DNA of 12,552 nt from Lunasporangiospora selenospora (GCA_015680635.1 JAABOA010000655.1:1-12552); one strand, 5' to 3'. Shown: positions 1 through 8,245, numbered from the stretch's first letter. Notes: generated from the sequence alone by a model not told the origin. Made by a program: numbers and translations.

Positions 1-367
1 AATAAAAGCAACAAGGTATATTACAGTTTTTTACACAGCAAGAAAAGAAAAGAAAAAAAAAAAAGGACAATCGAATCAATGCTAGCTTCCTTCACCTTCT
101 CTCTTCGGTGGAGCCAGAAAAAAATAATACAAACTAGAAGTAAGGCACAGTGAGGATGATAGAGTGTACTTGAGACTGGAGAGCGAGGAGAGGAGAAACA
201 AAACATCGAATCCCCTTGGATGCAAAATTTCAACCGCCAGTCATGATGATGCAGGGGAAAGAAAAAAAAAAAAAAGACGAAGTCGTCTCTGATGGCCATG
301 AGTTGCTCTTGATGCAGGTATTGACTTGATGTTTGCTTGATATAATGGTTGCTGGGAAGGGGGAGGT
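1..367. other. PTC7 3' flank, no gene seen
   Basis: This should hold the PTC7 3' untranslated region. I see no AATAAA on the minus strand. A plus-strand AATAAA sits at 1-6 and could belong to a gene beyond the left edge. At 262-288 there is an A14 run and an AGACGA/TCGTCT inverted repeat. Short open frames here are A/T-run artefacts. Confidence 0.6.
262..288 (-). repeat. Hairpin followed by U14 in the PTC7 3' flank
   Basis: In the PTC7 sense direction, AGACGA and TCGTCT (288-275) form an inverted repeat that runs straight into fourteen T (275-262). The shape is that of an intrinsic terminator, but in a Pol II gene its role is unknown. Confidence 0.6.
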
Positions 368-1376
368 TTATGGTGTTGCTGATGAAGATGGAGTGGGGAA
401 AGCTGGAGGAGGAGCCATGGACCGGACCAATGTAACAATTACAGTAATATCGTCCATTTTTCTATATAGTTGATAGAGGGAACCTCAAAAGACTTTAGTG
501 GGACTGGAACACAACAACAAAAGCAAAAACAGGGGCAAAAAAGACAAAACAAAAGACAAGAGGACTCACCCTCCACATCGGAGATGCTTGGCTCCTTGAC
601 TGAATGGTGTTCTACGCTTCGAATCCATCGAGAATCGCCTTGCTGTATTAGTTAACCTCTGGGAGAGCGCCCGCACTCTCGCCAGGATTTCCTCCGACGT
701 CAACGATGGATCTTCGAGGAGCTGGTCATCTAGTTGGCTTTCTTTGCACTGAGATTGCTGGAGATGGCAGCGGTGACGATACCGGATAATGTCACCCAAT
801 TCACGATCCACCAATTCAAGTGCTTCTTTTGTAAACACGTTGTCCCAGAATCCATCGGTCGCCAACACAATCACATCGCCATCTTCGAGCTGTTGTGTGG
901 TCTGAACAGCGTCCTTGGGAAAATCTTGGATATATTTTCTGGGTTGAGTTGGCTTGTTATCGTTATTATTACGGATGGACGGTGGGAGGATGGTCAGTTG
1001 ATAGGGGCAGTTCCAGAAGTGTTGCTGCGAAGGTGACTCGTAGATGCACTTATTGTCCCGGATCAAGAGAAACGCGCTGTCGCCCAGGCTTGAGGCAAAG
1101 AGCTGTCCAGTGTGTTTACAAAGCGAGAGGATACAGGCCGTGCTCGAGCCTAAAGAGGCCAAAGTAAATGGCGGACCAAACGATGTTGAGCGTTAATATG
1201 ACCCTGTTTTTCTCATCGCGTGTTTTTTTCTCACCCGATATTGGTTCTCCACCCCATTTGTCCACATCCAGGCCCTTTCCCTCCTGCAATAGTCAAGAGT
1301 TGTTCCGCATAAATCGCGTTGGCTATTCCTGTGTTTCAATTTGTTGATATTCCCTGTGGTCCTCTTGCTCCCCCTG

Positions 1377-1418
<42 letters not shown>

Positions 1419-4094
1419 CTGTCCTCCAGTCCTGTTCTAGCCCAAACATCAACCTCCCAATCAGCGCAGCCAAGTCTCAATACTTTGCCCACGGGCGCCT
1501 CTTCCTTCCCTCCCCCCCCCCCCTTCCCCTGAACTCTCCTTGTTACATTGGTGGGAGTGAGGGGGGGGGGGGAGGAGCAACAATGAACAGTGTGAGCCTT
1601 TACCTGCTTCAATCTTCCCGCTTTGCACCAGCCTTGAATAAGCCCTGTCGAGGATCGATTGAGCATCAGGACTTTTCTTGTCCTGAACAGCAATCCCCTG
1701 TTGATCTTGGTTTGCTTCCATAGACTGTTCGTTATCTTCGTCTTTCCTATCATCCTTGTCGTCATCTCTTGCCACATTTTCGGCGTTATTCATAAGTGCC
1801 CAGGAGAACAGTGCCGGGTCGACTCCAAGCTGTGTTGTTGTGTTGGAGAGAGTGGGTAGCAAAGGAATGCATAAAAAAGGGGGTTTAGGGTGGAAAGGAG
1901 ATGGTCAGAGGGTAGAAAAGAGTGGGATTAGTGCTGTGGCCATGAAGGACGATTGTGTCTATTGTTCAATTGACAAAGCATGGGAGAGGGGAGAGTGGAG
2001 TGGCAGCGATGATGTGATAGCACGTTGTGCTGTTGTGACCCATAGTAGACAGTTTCGTCTCTAGGATGAAAGGACGGTGTTCTTTTGATCAGCTGGAGCG
2101 AAGAATCGTGGATGAAGTGTGTTGGGCGTACGCGTGTGAAGATGCACCAGTGGGTAGGGAAGAGAGCAGTCGATGCTTTGACCACAAAAAAAAGGGAGAG
2201 GAAGGGAGGAAGAGAACAGCCTGCGACATCTCATCAAGAGACGAGAGAACGAGATGCGAAGGGACACCTCCTGAGGAAACACGCGTGGGCAAAGAGTGTG
2301 GAGGAGGATATGTCCCAAGGGGGTGCCGCCTGGTCTTGGCCCGGTCCAAAAGACTTGGACCCCACTAGGGGGCCCTGGATCCTGTCTCTCTTGGTCGGGG
2401 TTCATATCTTTTGGTAATGGTAGAGAAGGTATAAGCCCAAGAGCAAGACAACCTTTGGAGAAAGAGATTGGAGCCGATGCGGAAGATCGGCTGTATCCAT
2501 ATTTGGATAGACGAGTAGTGTGGGGGAGAGCAAGAGGAGAGAGAGAGAGAGAGAGAAGAGTGTGATAGTGCTCTGTGTGCTTCTTGATCCGACTTTTTCC
2601 AGCGACTCCGTGCCTCTCACTCGGTCCTGTCCCGACTAAAAGACCACCCAAAAATCCAGATTCGTCCCAAGAGAGAAAAAATAAAGGTTCTCCATGCACC
2701 TTTCTTTCTTTCATTCTTTCTCCCCTGTGGGCAAAGCGTGGCCTTCGCTCACTCTCCCTGTCATTTGGTCGAGGTGATCGCCTGCCGCCACAGAAGAGAG
2801 CGAGAGAGAAAGAGAAAGAAAGACAGAGGGGGGGGGGGAAGAAGATATTAACTAAAGATCCAGATTGACATACCTCAGACCATCCACCTACGCCATCTGC
2901 TACGCCAAGAGCTACGCGTCTAGAAGTCGAGACATGAAAAAATGCATCTTCGCCTGCATCGACCTTACCACGCAGCTTTTCTTTCCACCCATACGATCGC
3001 CCAGTCGCCGTTTTCGTTATCTCGTTCTTTACTTGTCCTTGGTTCACGCCTCTACCTTTAGACAACGACCCTGCTCCTGTCCCCGAGCTTGTACTTGTGC
3101 CTGTGCGGAACCCTGGACTTGCTCCAGTTGATTCTACTCCAGATCCCGATGTCATGTTTTCATATGGGCCATCAGCATGGGATGCTACAATCCTTGGGAC
3201 GGGCAGTCTCCGTCGGGCTTTAGGGTGCCAACTGGCTGCCAAGAGATAGTTATACGAGATATGGGTTTTTTCCAAATCGAGCTCAGTGGTCCCGATCATC
3301 GGAGCAGGTGACGGCGACCGTGACGGCGTTGCCACGAGAGATGGAGACGAAGGAGGCGAGACCGCGACGGAAGAGACCGCTGCTGCCGCGTCGCCGAGAA
3401 TGTCTTCGGTTGTCACGACATTTTGTGGAAGATGCTGCTGCTGTTGATATGAGAGCTGTGGTTGCTGTGGGTAATGTTGATATTGCGGGTGAAGTAGGAG
3501 ACCGTTCGTCCCCGTGGGATCGAAATAGATGTCTTGGGGCAACGACTGGAGGTGTAACTGTTGTAACTGCGCTTGTGTCAACGTCTGTGGCGTTTGTGTT
3601 GGGTTCAGCGACACTTTGCTTGTCGTTGGCGAAGCCAAAGTCGACGATGAGATGGATGGCGAAAGTAATGGCGAGATGTGAACATGACTATTGTTGGACG
3701 AGGCATCCAGAGAGAGCAATGTCGGTGTCGGAGTGAGAATCATCGGACTGGCATTACCGCTGGTGCTGGTGCTAGTGCTGATGCTGGTGTTGGTACAGCT
3801 GAGTGGCGCATTGACACAACAAGCACTATCAATGCACGCAGTGGCCGAAGCCATGGAAGAGGGGGATGGAGACGAGGCAGAAGAGGCCGAGAACAAGGAG
3901 GCGGGGGTTCCGTTGGTAATGAGTAACTGAGGCGCATAGTTGAGGTAGCGCTGCATGTAGAGGAATGCAGCCGCGGACGATGGGTTGGCCGTGATCCAGT
4001 ACCAGTTCAACAGCCGCTGGGAGACTGCCGTTGTCGTGTGAAGCAGTCTGGCTGGAGTGATGCCAAGGGGCCTCGAGGCAGGCCGGCCTAGCAT
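368..4094 (-). CDS. PTC7: PTC7-type mitochondrial PP2C protein phosphatase, 4 exons, 706 aa
   Basis: Metal-dependent Ser/Thr phosphatase of the PP2C/PPM family, Ptc7/PPTC7 branch; yeast Ptc7 acts in mitochondria, with coenzyme Q biosynthesis factors among its targets. Exons on the minus strand are 4094-2874, 1829-1604, 1149-570 and 461-368, all with GT-AG introns and intact frame (2121 nt). Visible motifs are DAGEDAFF (from residue 379) and VADGVGG (D400) for metal binding, GVDPALFSW just after the first junction, LATDGFWDN (D581) and DDITVIV (679-685). The DDIT motif is only recovered by the last splice, which reads GGK-MDDITVIV. The first 88 residues lack acidic residues and begin with an Arg-containing stretch (R4, R8, R16, R27), as in a mitochondrial presequence. 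Residues about 65-275 are Ser/Thr/Gln-rich low complexity, making the protein about twice the length of yeast Ptc7. An acidic D/E/K insert follows residue 420. The start at 4094 is favoured because there is no other sense ATG for about 240 nt upstream; M266, just before the domain, is an alternative. Confidence 0.92.
1381..1414. repeat. (TC)17 microsatellite
   Basis: Seventeen TC units on the plus strand, so (GA)17 in the PTC7 transcript, inside intron 2. Confidence 0.97.
1509..1575. repeat. 15-bp inverted repeat built on C12 / G12
   Basis: Positions 1509-1523 (CCT then twelve C) pair perfectly with 1561-1575 (twelve G then AGG), with 37 bases between. It lies inside PTC7 intron 2, starting 29 nt after the 5' splice site in the sense direction. 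Confidence 0.9.
2343..2361. repeat. Short hairpin in PTC7 intron 1
   Basis: GGTCCAA (2343-2349) and TTGGACC (2355-2361) form a perfect 7-bp stem with a 5-nt loop. A second small stem, CCCC-ACTA-GGGG, follows directly. Confidence 0.7.
2537..2556. repeat. (GA)10 microsatellite
   Basis: Ten GA units on the plus strand, read as (TC)10 in PTC7 intron 1. It is complementary to the tract in intron 2. Confidence 0.95.
2828..2838. repeat. Poly-G run (11)
   Basis: Eleven G on the plus strand, read as C11 in PTC7 intron 1, beginning 35 nt after its 5' splice site. It is complementary to the G12 that the transcript carries in intron 2. Confidence 0.95.
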
Positions 4095-4218
4095 GATGGA
4101 TGCAGAATGGAGGACGATGGGACAATGATACAGAGGAGTGTGAAGAAAAGGAGAATAGAATGGAGGATGAATGGAGGATGGATGAAGCAAGCTGGTGACA
4201 GAGCTGCGTCTGAAAATT

Positions 4219-4257
4219 GTTTGTTTGTGTGTGTCTGTGTCTGTGTGTGTTTGTGTG
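4219..4257. repeat. GT-rich microsatellite (imperfect)
   Basis: Runs of TG/TTTG and TCTG units, in the PTC7 promoter or leader region. Confidence 0.85.
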
Positions 4258-4656
4258 AAGGCAGAATGAAAAGGACAAAGGGCAAATCAGAGATTGGAGA
4301 AAGAGAAAAGGACAAGGTCGCAAATGAGGCTTTCCGGCCATTTGCTCAGCAGTCCGGACCAGGCTAGACCAGGCCAAACCCACTTCCGAATGCCGAGTGC
4401 TCATATCACATATTCACACCTCTGCCTCATGCTTTCTCCGAGAGTCTGTCGTCGCTACTGCCATCGCTATGGTTTCTCAATCACTGCCAGCAAGGTCCTA
4501 CTTCTGCTCCAGCTGCGCCAACAAAGCTCCCGACCTACCCAGCCCATGCCCTGACAGACAGAACGTCCGTGTCCAGAACACTGCATCAATCCATTGAGCG
4601 CATCTCCGGCATTGTTCCTTTTCGGTCACGAATTTTTTTGGTCTTTTTGGCGGTTT

Positions 4657-4662
4657 TTTATT
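4657..4662 (-). terminator. Candidate SUB2 polyadenylation signal AATAAA
   Basis: TTTATT on the plus strand reads AATAAA in the SUB2 sense direction, 228 nt after its stop. It lies in a T-rich stretch, so chance occurrence is possible. Confidence 0.45.
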
Positions 4663-4889
4663 TTTTTTTTATATTACATTGCTCAACGAAAAACGTCCAA
4701 AGGTCTGGAGAGTGCTCGTTTTCTCCATCCTGGAGGGCATTACCAAAAGTCAGATTGACCTATTTTTTTGTCTTTTCATTTCTTGCTACTCAAATTTACA
4801 AAGCAGATGGTCACTCGCATATCGAAGAGAGTATCACCAATTCAAGTCCTTGACGACCCATTATCCACCAAAAGTATCATCTTTTCTCT

Positions 4890-6529
4890 TTACGAGTTCA
4901 TGTAGGTCGAAGGATCAATGACTTCGGGAAGCTTGGGAACCTGGACCTCGAAACGAGACTGGATCGCCTTCAATACCTCCTCATCCTTCTCGTCTGTCAC
5001 AAAGGTCACAGCAAGACCCTTGGTACCGAAACGACCAGCGCGACCGACACGGTGCAGATAGGTGTCTGCGCTCTCAGGAACGTCATAGTTGACAACAACG
5101 TTGACGCGCGAGACATCCAGGCCACGAGCAAACACATCGGTTGCAACGAGGATACGCTTGTTGAAATCCTTGAAGGACTGGTAACGAGCAATGCGGTCCT
5201 CCTGCTGCAATGAACCGTGAATACAGATACTTGGGAAATTGCAGTCATTCAAGAGCTTGTTCAGGGCATCGGCACGCTGCACTGACTTGACAAAGATGCA
5301 CACCTGGTTGAACTCGAGAGTGTCCAACAGATCGTTCAGCTTGCGGTTCTTATCGGTCTCAGGCAAGCTCACGTAGAACTGCTGCAAACCGTGCAATGTC
5401 AACTTGGTCTCATCGTCGACATAGATTTCCAATGGGCTCTGCATGAACATCTTGCACACCTTGCGAACTTCCTTAGACAAGGTAGCTGAGAACATCATCA
5501 CCTGCTTGTGGTGAGGAGTCTCCTTGAAAATGCTTTGAACATCGCGACGCATATCTAATTCATTTCCATAAGAAACATGACGAAAAGGACTGTTAGTCAA
5601 CTTAATTCTCTTCAACCGCAAAGGGTTCTGTTGATTCTGAACAAGTATTTTTTTCTTGAGTGCGAGGTGTCAGATTAACATTTATCTCATTAGGAACGTA
5701 TTTTGTCCTTTAACGAGCTGGGTTAATAGCATAAGATTTCATCATATAACCTGCACTCAAGAAAGAAAGATGTATAATAGAAATAAAACTCACCAACTTG
5801 ATCGAGCATCTTGTCACACTCGTCGAGAACAAAGTGCTTGACGCTCTTGAGGTTAAGAGTCTTATCCTTGATAAGGGCAAGAATACGACCAGGCGTACCC
5901 ACCAAGATATGAGGGCAGAGCTCCTTGTTGCGGAGAATTTCCTGATCACGCTTAATGGGCGTACCTCCGTAAAAGACCTCGGAGCGGACCTCAGGGAGGT
6001 ACTTTGAGAAGCGAGTGTACTCGTTCTTAATCTGGAACGCCAACTCACGGGTGTGGCAGAGAATCACAACAGAGACTTCACCAGCAACGGGCTCAACTTG
6101 CTGCAATGTCGCAAGAACAAAGACGGCAGTCTTACCCATACCAGACTTGGCCTGGCACAGAATGTCCATACCAAGAATGGATTGAGGAATGCACTCTTGC
6201 TGGACTAGAGTTGTGAAGGAGAAAATGAGTAAAGGGTTGGTTAGACAAGGTTATGCACAACTATGCCCAATAGCTAACCGCGAGCTATGAAAGATTGTTT
6301 ACTTACCCTCGGAAGGATGTTCGAAACCACAGTCAACAATAGCACGAAGCAACTCGGGCTTCAAGAGAAAATCACGGAAACCGGTCGAATGGACACCGAC
6401 ATAGGAGCCCTTCTTATCTTTGGCCTCCTCGGCAGCCTCAGGCTCGGCAGCAGGGGCCGCGGCAATGGCCTTGAAGACTTCATCATCCTCCTCCTCGTAG
6501 TCAACGAGATCGTCGTGGTTATCGGCCAT
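4890..6529 (-). CDS. SUB2: SUB2/UAP56 (DDX39) DECD-box RNA helicase, 3 exons, 432 aa
   Basis: ATP-dependent RNA helicase of the DEAD-box superfamily, UAP56/Sub2 branch. It acts in the nucleus in pre-spliceosome assembly and, as part of TREX, in loading mRNA export factors. Exons are 6529-6307, 6204-5794 and 5554-4890 (1299 nt). Motifs in order: acidic N-terminus with DYEEEDDE; Q-motif region [15 protein letters not shown]...[12 protein letters not shown] (50-82); Walker A AKSGMGKT (93-100); HTRELAFQI (125-133); GTPGR (177-181); DECD (202-205), the family signature; SAT (234-236); [10 protein letters not shown] (349-358); [10 protein letters not shown] (379-388). The C-terminus IDPSTYMNS and length match yeast Sub2 (446) and human UAP56 (428). 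Split codons restore HPSE-V-QQE and DQV-D-MRRDVQ. An in-frame ATG at 6565 could add 12 residues, but the family normally starts close to the acidic segment, so 6529 is preferred. Confidence 0.97.
5555..5793 (-). other. SUB2 intron 2 (239 nt) with internal inverted repeat
   Basis: Donor GTGAGT, acceptor ATTAG, phase 1. A CTAAC branch motif lies at 5596-5592 in sense. It is about twice the usual intron size here. The excess matches a 121-nt segment bounded by inverted repeats (5648-5768), without which the intron would be 118 nt. Confidence 0.92.
5648..5768. repeat. Inverted-repeat element, possibly MITE-like
   Basis: TTTCTTGAGTGC (5652-5663) and GCACTCAAGAAA (5753-5764) are perfect inverted copies. 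A G-T wobble and three more A-T pairs extend the arms to 16 positions (5648-5663 and 5753-5768). No clear target-site duplication flanks it, so a transposon origin is only a possibility. Confidence 0.7.
6205..6306 (-). other. SUB2 intron 1 (102 nt)
   Basis: Donor GTAAGT, acceptor CTCTAG, phase 1. A CTAAC branch-point motif lies at 6244-6240 in sense, 35 nt before the exon. Ordinary size. Confidence 0.93.
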
Positions 6530-6977
6530 TGTAAGGTGTTGAGTCTGTTCGTTGAAAGAGCCCATCAGTAGTACGGCGGATCGGAGGGAAAAGAAGGTAA
6601 GGGAGGGTGTGGAGATCGTTTAGTATTTGGGTAGATCGGATCCCTGTGTGAGCGTAAACGCTAGACTATGTGCGAGTCGACTCGAAATAATAATAATATT
6701 TCCCCCCTGGCATCCTCTGCTGCTGAATTGATCTTGTCCATGGACGACTCTCTCTATATCGCGCGCTACGACTGTTCTTTTGACTGTAATTTCGCCGATA
6801 CATAAGACAAATGTCCTGGACTGGCTGCGGTGGTCAAAAAACGAACAAGATGTCCTGCTCCTCAAAAAAGAGGGCCATGGCGACTGGATATTCGCATGCT
6901 TTCCTCCAGCTCTTCGATGCGAGGAAGCGGCAAAAAGAGACAGAGACCAAGAATTGGCCAAGCACATGCGATACGCC

Positions 6978-7055
6978 CTCAATGATGCTTTTTAAAGACA
7001 ATCGTGACTCGGGAAAGGTTTAACCCCGAACGAGTCCCGTCTGCTCATCAATGAG
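6978..7055. repeat. Nested inverted repeat, possible folded RNA
   Basis: Inner arms GACTCG (7006-7011) and CGAGTC (7031-7036), with GGG and CCCC inside them. Outer arms CTCAATGATG (6978-6987) and CATCAATGAG (7046-7055) match at 9 of 10 positions. No known RNA family is recognised. Confidence 0.45.
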
Positions 7056-7622
7056 ATAACGCACGGAAGGGTGCTGGCGTCATCGGTTGTCACAAGGCAG
7101 GTGCTCGATCCAACAGATCCACGTCGCTAAGGAGCGGAATGGACCGAGGATTGCCGCAGCAACATCTGATCGTACAGATGATGGGCCACATGAGACATCA
7201 AGCATTCGAGCTTGCTCTTGAAGGGGATGAATGGATCATCGCCGGTTTAAAAGAGGGGGGATGTAGATGTTTTCAATCCACACCGGCCCCGGCAAGGCAG
7301 TCGCGCAGAGACGGAGGCGAGAGAGTACCCGTAGCAGCAGAGGATGTCCATCTTGATGAAGAGATAGACATACCGTTAAAGGGAGATTGGATTACTTGAA
7401 CCGGCGCGGTGGTGAGGCTGAAATTTGCCTGGACTAGGGGGATTGAGCTAGTGGGTTGGCGACGGTTGTTGCTGCTGGGCTGCTTCTTGAGGCGCGTTGA
7501 CTGCTGCTTGGCGGTGACCAAGTGCGATCAGTGGGTCGATAGCTTGTTGGCTGGATAGATCGGAGGGATGGGTTGGCAAAAGAAGGTGCTGGACAGACCG
7601 ACTGAAGGGTGAAAAGATAGGT

Positions 7623-7650
7623 GGATGGATGGATGGATGGATGGATGGAT
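7623..7650. repeat. (GGAT)7 microsatellite
   Basis: Seven GGAT units in intergenic DNA. Imperfect GGAT units also occur near 4159-4185 in the PTC7 leader. Confidence 0.95.
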
Positions 7651-7880
7651 AAAGGTGGAAAGGAAGAGAAGGATGTGTGGAAAGAGAGAAAGAGAAGAAA
7701 GAGGAGTGAACGAAGGAAGAGGGGAATGTGGTAACAACACGAAGGGGGCGCGGCTGGCGCAGGTGTCGTGACGTTGTTTCAATCTCCAAATACAATTGGT
7801 CACTTCAAACATTGGATGGTAGACCAGGCTGCAAGGGGAACAAATCGGAGCCCACCTCATGCGAAGATTTGTCGACTAAA

Positions 7881-7910
7881 GTACGTATACTTTCTCTGAA
7901 TGTACGTATA
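7881..7910. promoter_or_regulatory. Paired GTACGTATA sites 21 bp apart
   Basis: GTACGTATA at 7881-7889 is repeated exactly at 7902-7910. Both contain the palindrome TACGTA, and the 21-bp spacing is two helical turns. The position, about 330-360 bp upstream of the TATA-like box of the orphan gene, suggests a binding-site pair. No factor is known. Confidence 0.35.
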
Positions 7911-7982
7911 ATGCTCCTTGAAAGCATCATCGCCGTACACAAAAAAAGATGGGTTGGTGGACCTGTTACTTGCGAGCGCTAT

Positions 7983-7996
7983 CTGCACATGTGCAG
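7983..7996. promoter_or_regulatory. 14-bp palindrome with E-box core
   Basis: CTGCACATGTGCAG is a perfect palindrome containing CACATGTG, a CANNTG-type core bound by bHLH factors in general. A palindrome of this length is expected by chance roughly once in a window this size, so support is weak. Confidence 0.25.
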
Positions 7997-8237
7997 GTGG
8001 GCTTCGTGCAAAGGGAGAGCGACTTGAGTCAATTTTGCACTGCAACACGAAGCACAGGCAAAGACGAAGAACAGTCTAACCAAAGCGACGGGCCCTGTGA
8101 TGCATGCCCCATAATTCTTCCCGAGGGGAGGCATGATAGATGGGAGCTCAGTGGAGCAGCGACAATGTGATCTCGGAGGCAAGGGCCCGTAGAAAGCAAC
8201 CTGGCCAAACGTGCCCGGCTTGGCTTACCAACCCGGC

Positions 8238-8245
8238 TATTTAAA
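8238..8245 (+). promoter_or_regulatory. TATA-like box of the orphan gene
   Basis: TATTTAAA in the context GGCTATTTAAAGG. Transcription would start about 30 bp downstream, just where the sequence becomes strongly C/T-rich and free of ATG up to the coding start. Confidence 0.6.

Larger units (their letters stand above)
1150..1603 (-). other. PTC7 intron 2 (454 nt), rich in simple repeats
   Basis: Donor GTAAAG and acceptor TTTAG join KIEA-G to SSTACILSL in phase 1. It contains (TC)17 at 1381-1414, a 12-C run at 1512-1523 and a 12-G run at 1561-1572 on the plus strand. Intron 3 (569-462, 108 nt, GTGAGT...ATATAG) is short and ordinary. Confidence 0.88.
1830..2873 (-). other. PTC7 intron 1 (1044 nt), unusually long and open in frame
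   Basis: The donor GTATGT directly follows the GAG of GGWSE, and the acceptor CAG precedes CTTGGAGTCGAC (LGVDPALF). It is by far the longest intron here. In the exon 1 frame it has no stop for 271 codons (down to 2061). It holds an 11-G run at 2828-2838, (GA)10 at 2537-2556 (plus-strand sense) and a 7-bp hairpin at 2343-2361. Confidence 0.85.
4095..4889. other. Intergenic: PTC7 promoter/leader and SUB2 3' end
   Basis: Read on the minus strand, this holds the SUB2 3' flank and then the PTC7 promoter and leader. The roughly 240 nt upstream of the PTC7 start (4095-4336) are C/T-rich in sense and contain no sense ATG. A GT-rich tract lies at 4219-4257 and a T-rich stretch at 4654-4670. No gene is supported on either strand. 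Confidence 0.7.
6530..8237. other. Long intergenic region between SUB2 and the orphan gene, no convincing gene
   Basis: This should hold the SUB2 promoter at its left end and upstream control of the orphan gene at its right end. Visible items: palindrome CGAGTCGACTCG (6673-6684); a nested inverted repeat (6978-7055); a (GGAT)7 tract; two GTACGTATA copies (7881 and 7902); and palindrome CTGCACATGTGCAG (7983-7996). A frame open at 6732-6995 has no usable ATG. An ATG-started frame of 86 codons at 7139-7399 has no recognisable domain. I scanned by eye for tRNA B-box motifs and found none. Confidence 0.6.

Noticed and set aside
243-292. ATGATGA and CTGA as C/D-box snoRNA
   Set aside because: The boxes are only about 40 nt apart with an A14 run between them, and no terminal stem closes them.
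2061-2873. Open frame after GGWSE taken as real C-terminal coding sequence of the phosphatase
   Set aside because: Splicing at GAG/GTATGT to LGVDPALFSW restores the PP2C domain and all later motifs. The read-through protein loses them and is low-complexity.
3308-3736. Plus-strand open frame of 142 codons
   Set aside because: Antisense to PTC7 exon 1; Arg/Val-rich composition comes from the complement of Ser/Thr codons.
4569-4853. Plus-strand open frame of 94 codons
   Set aside because: Phe-rich product of T-runs in the SUB2 3' flank; no motif.
5648-5768. Firm call of a transposable element
   Set aside because: Arms are short and no convincing target-site duplication is present, so it is kept only as a possible MITE-like element.
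7385-7405. TTGAACC on plus (GGTTCAA on minus) as a tRNA T-arm/B-box
   Set aside because: The bases after it do not complete the B-box, and no acceptor or anticodon stem can be drawn around it.
8121-8126. AGGGG as a stress response element of the orphan gene
   Set aside because: A single 5-mer is expected many times by chance in this window.
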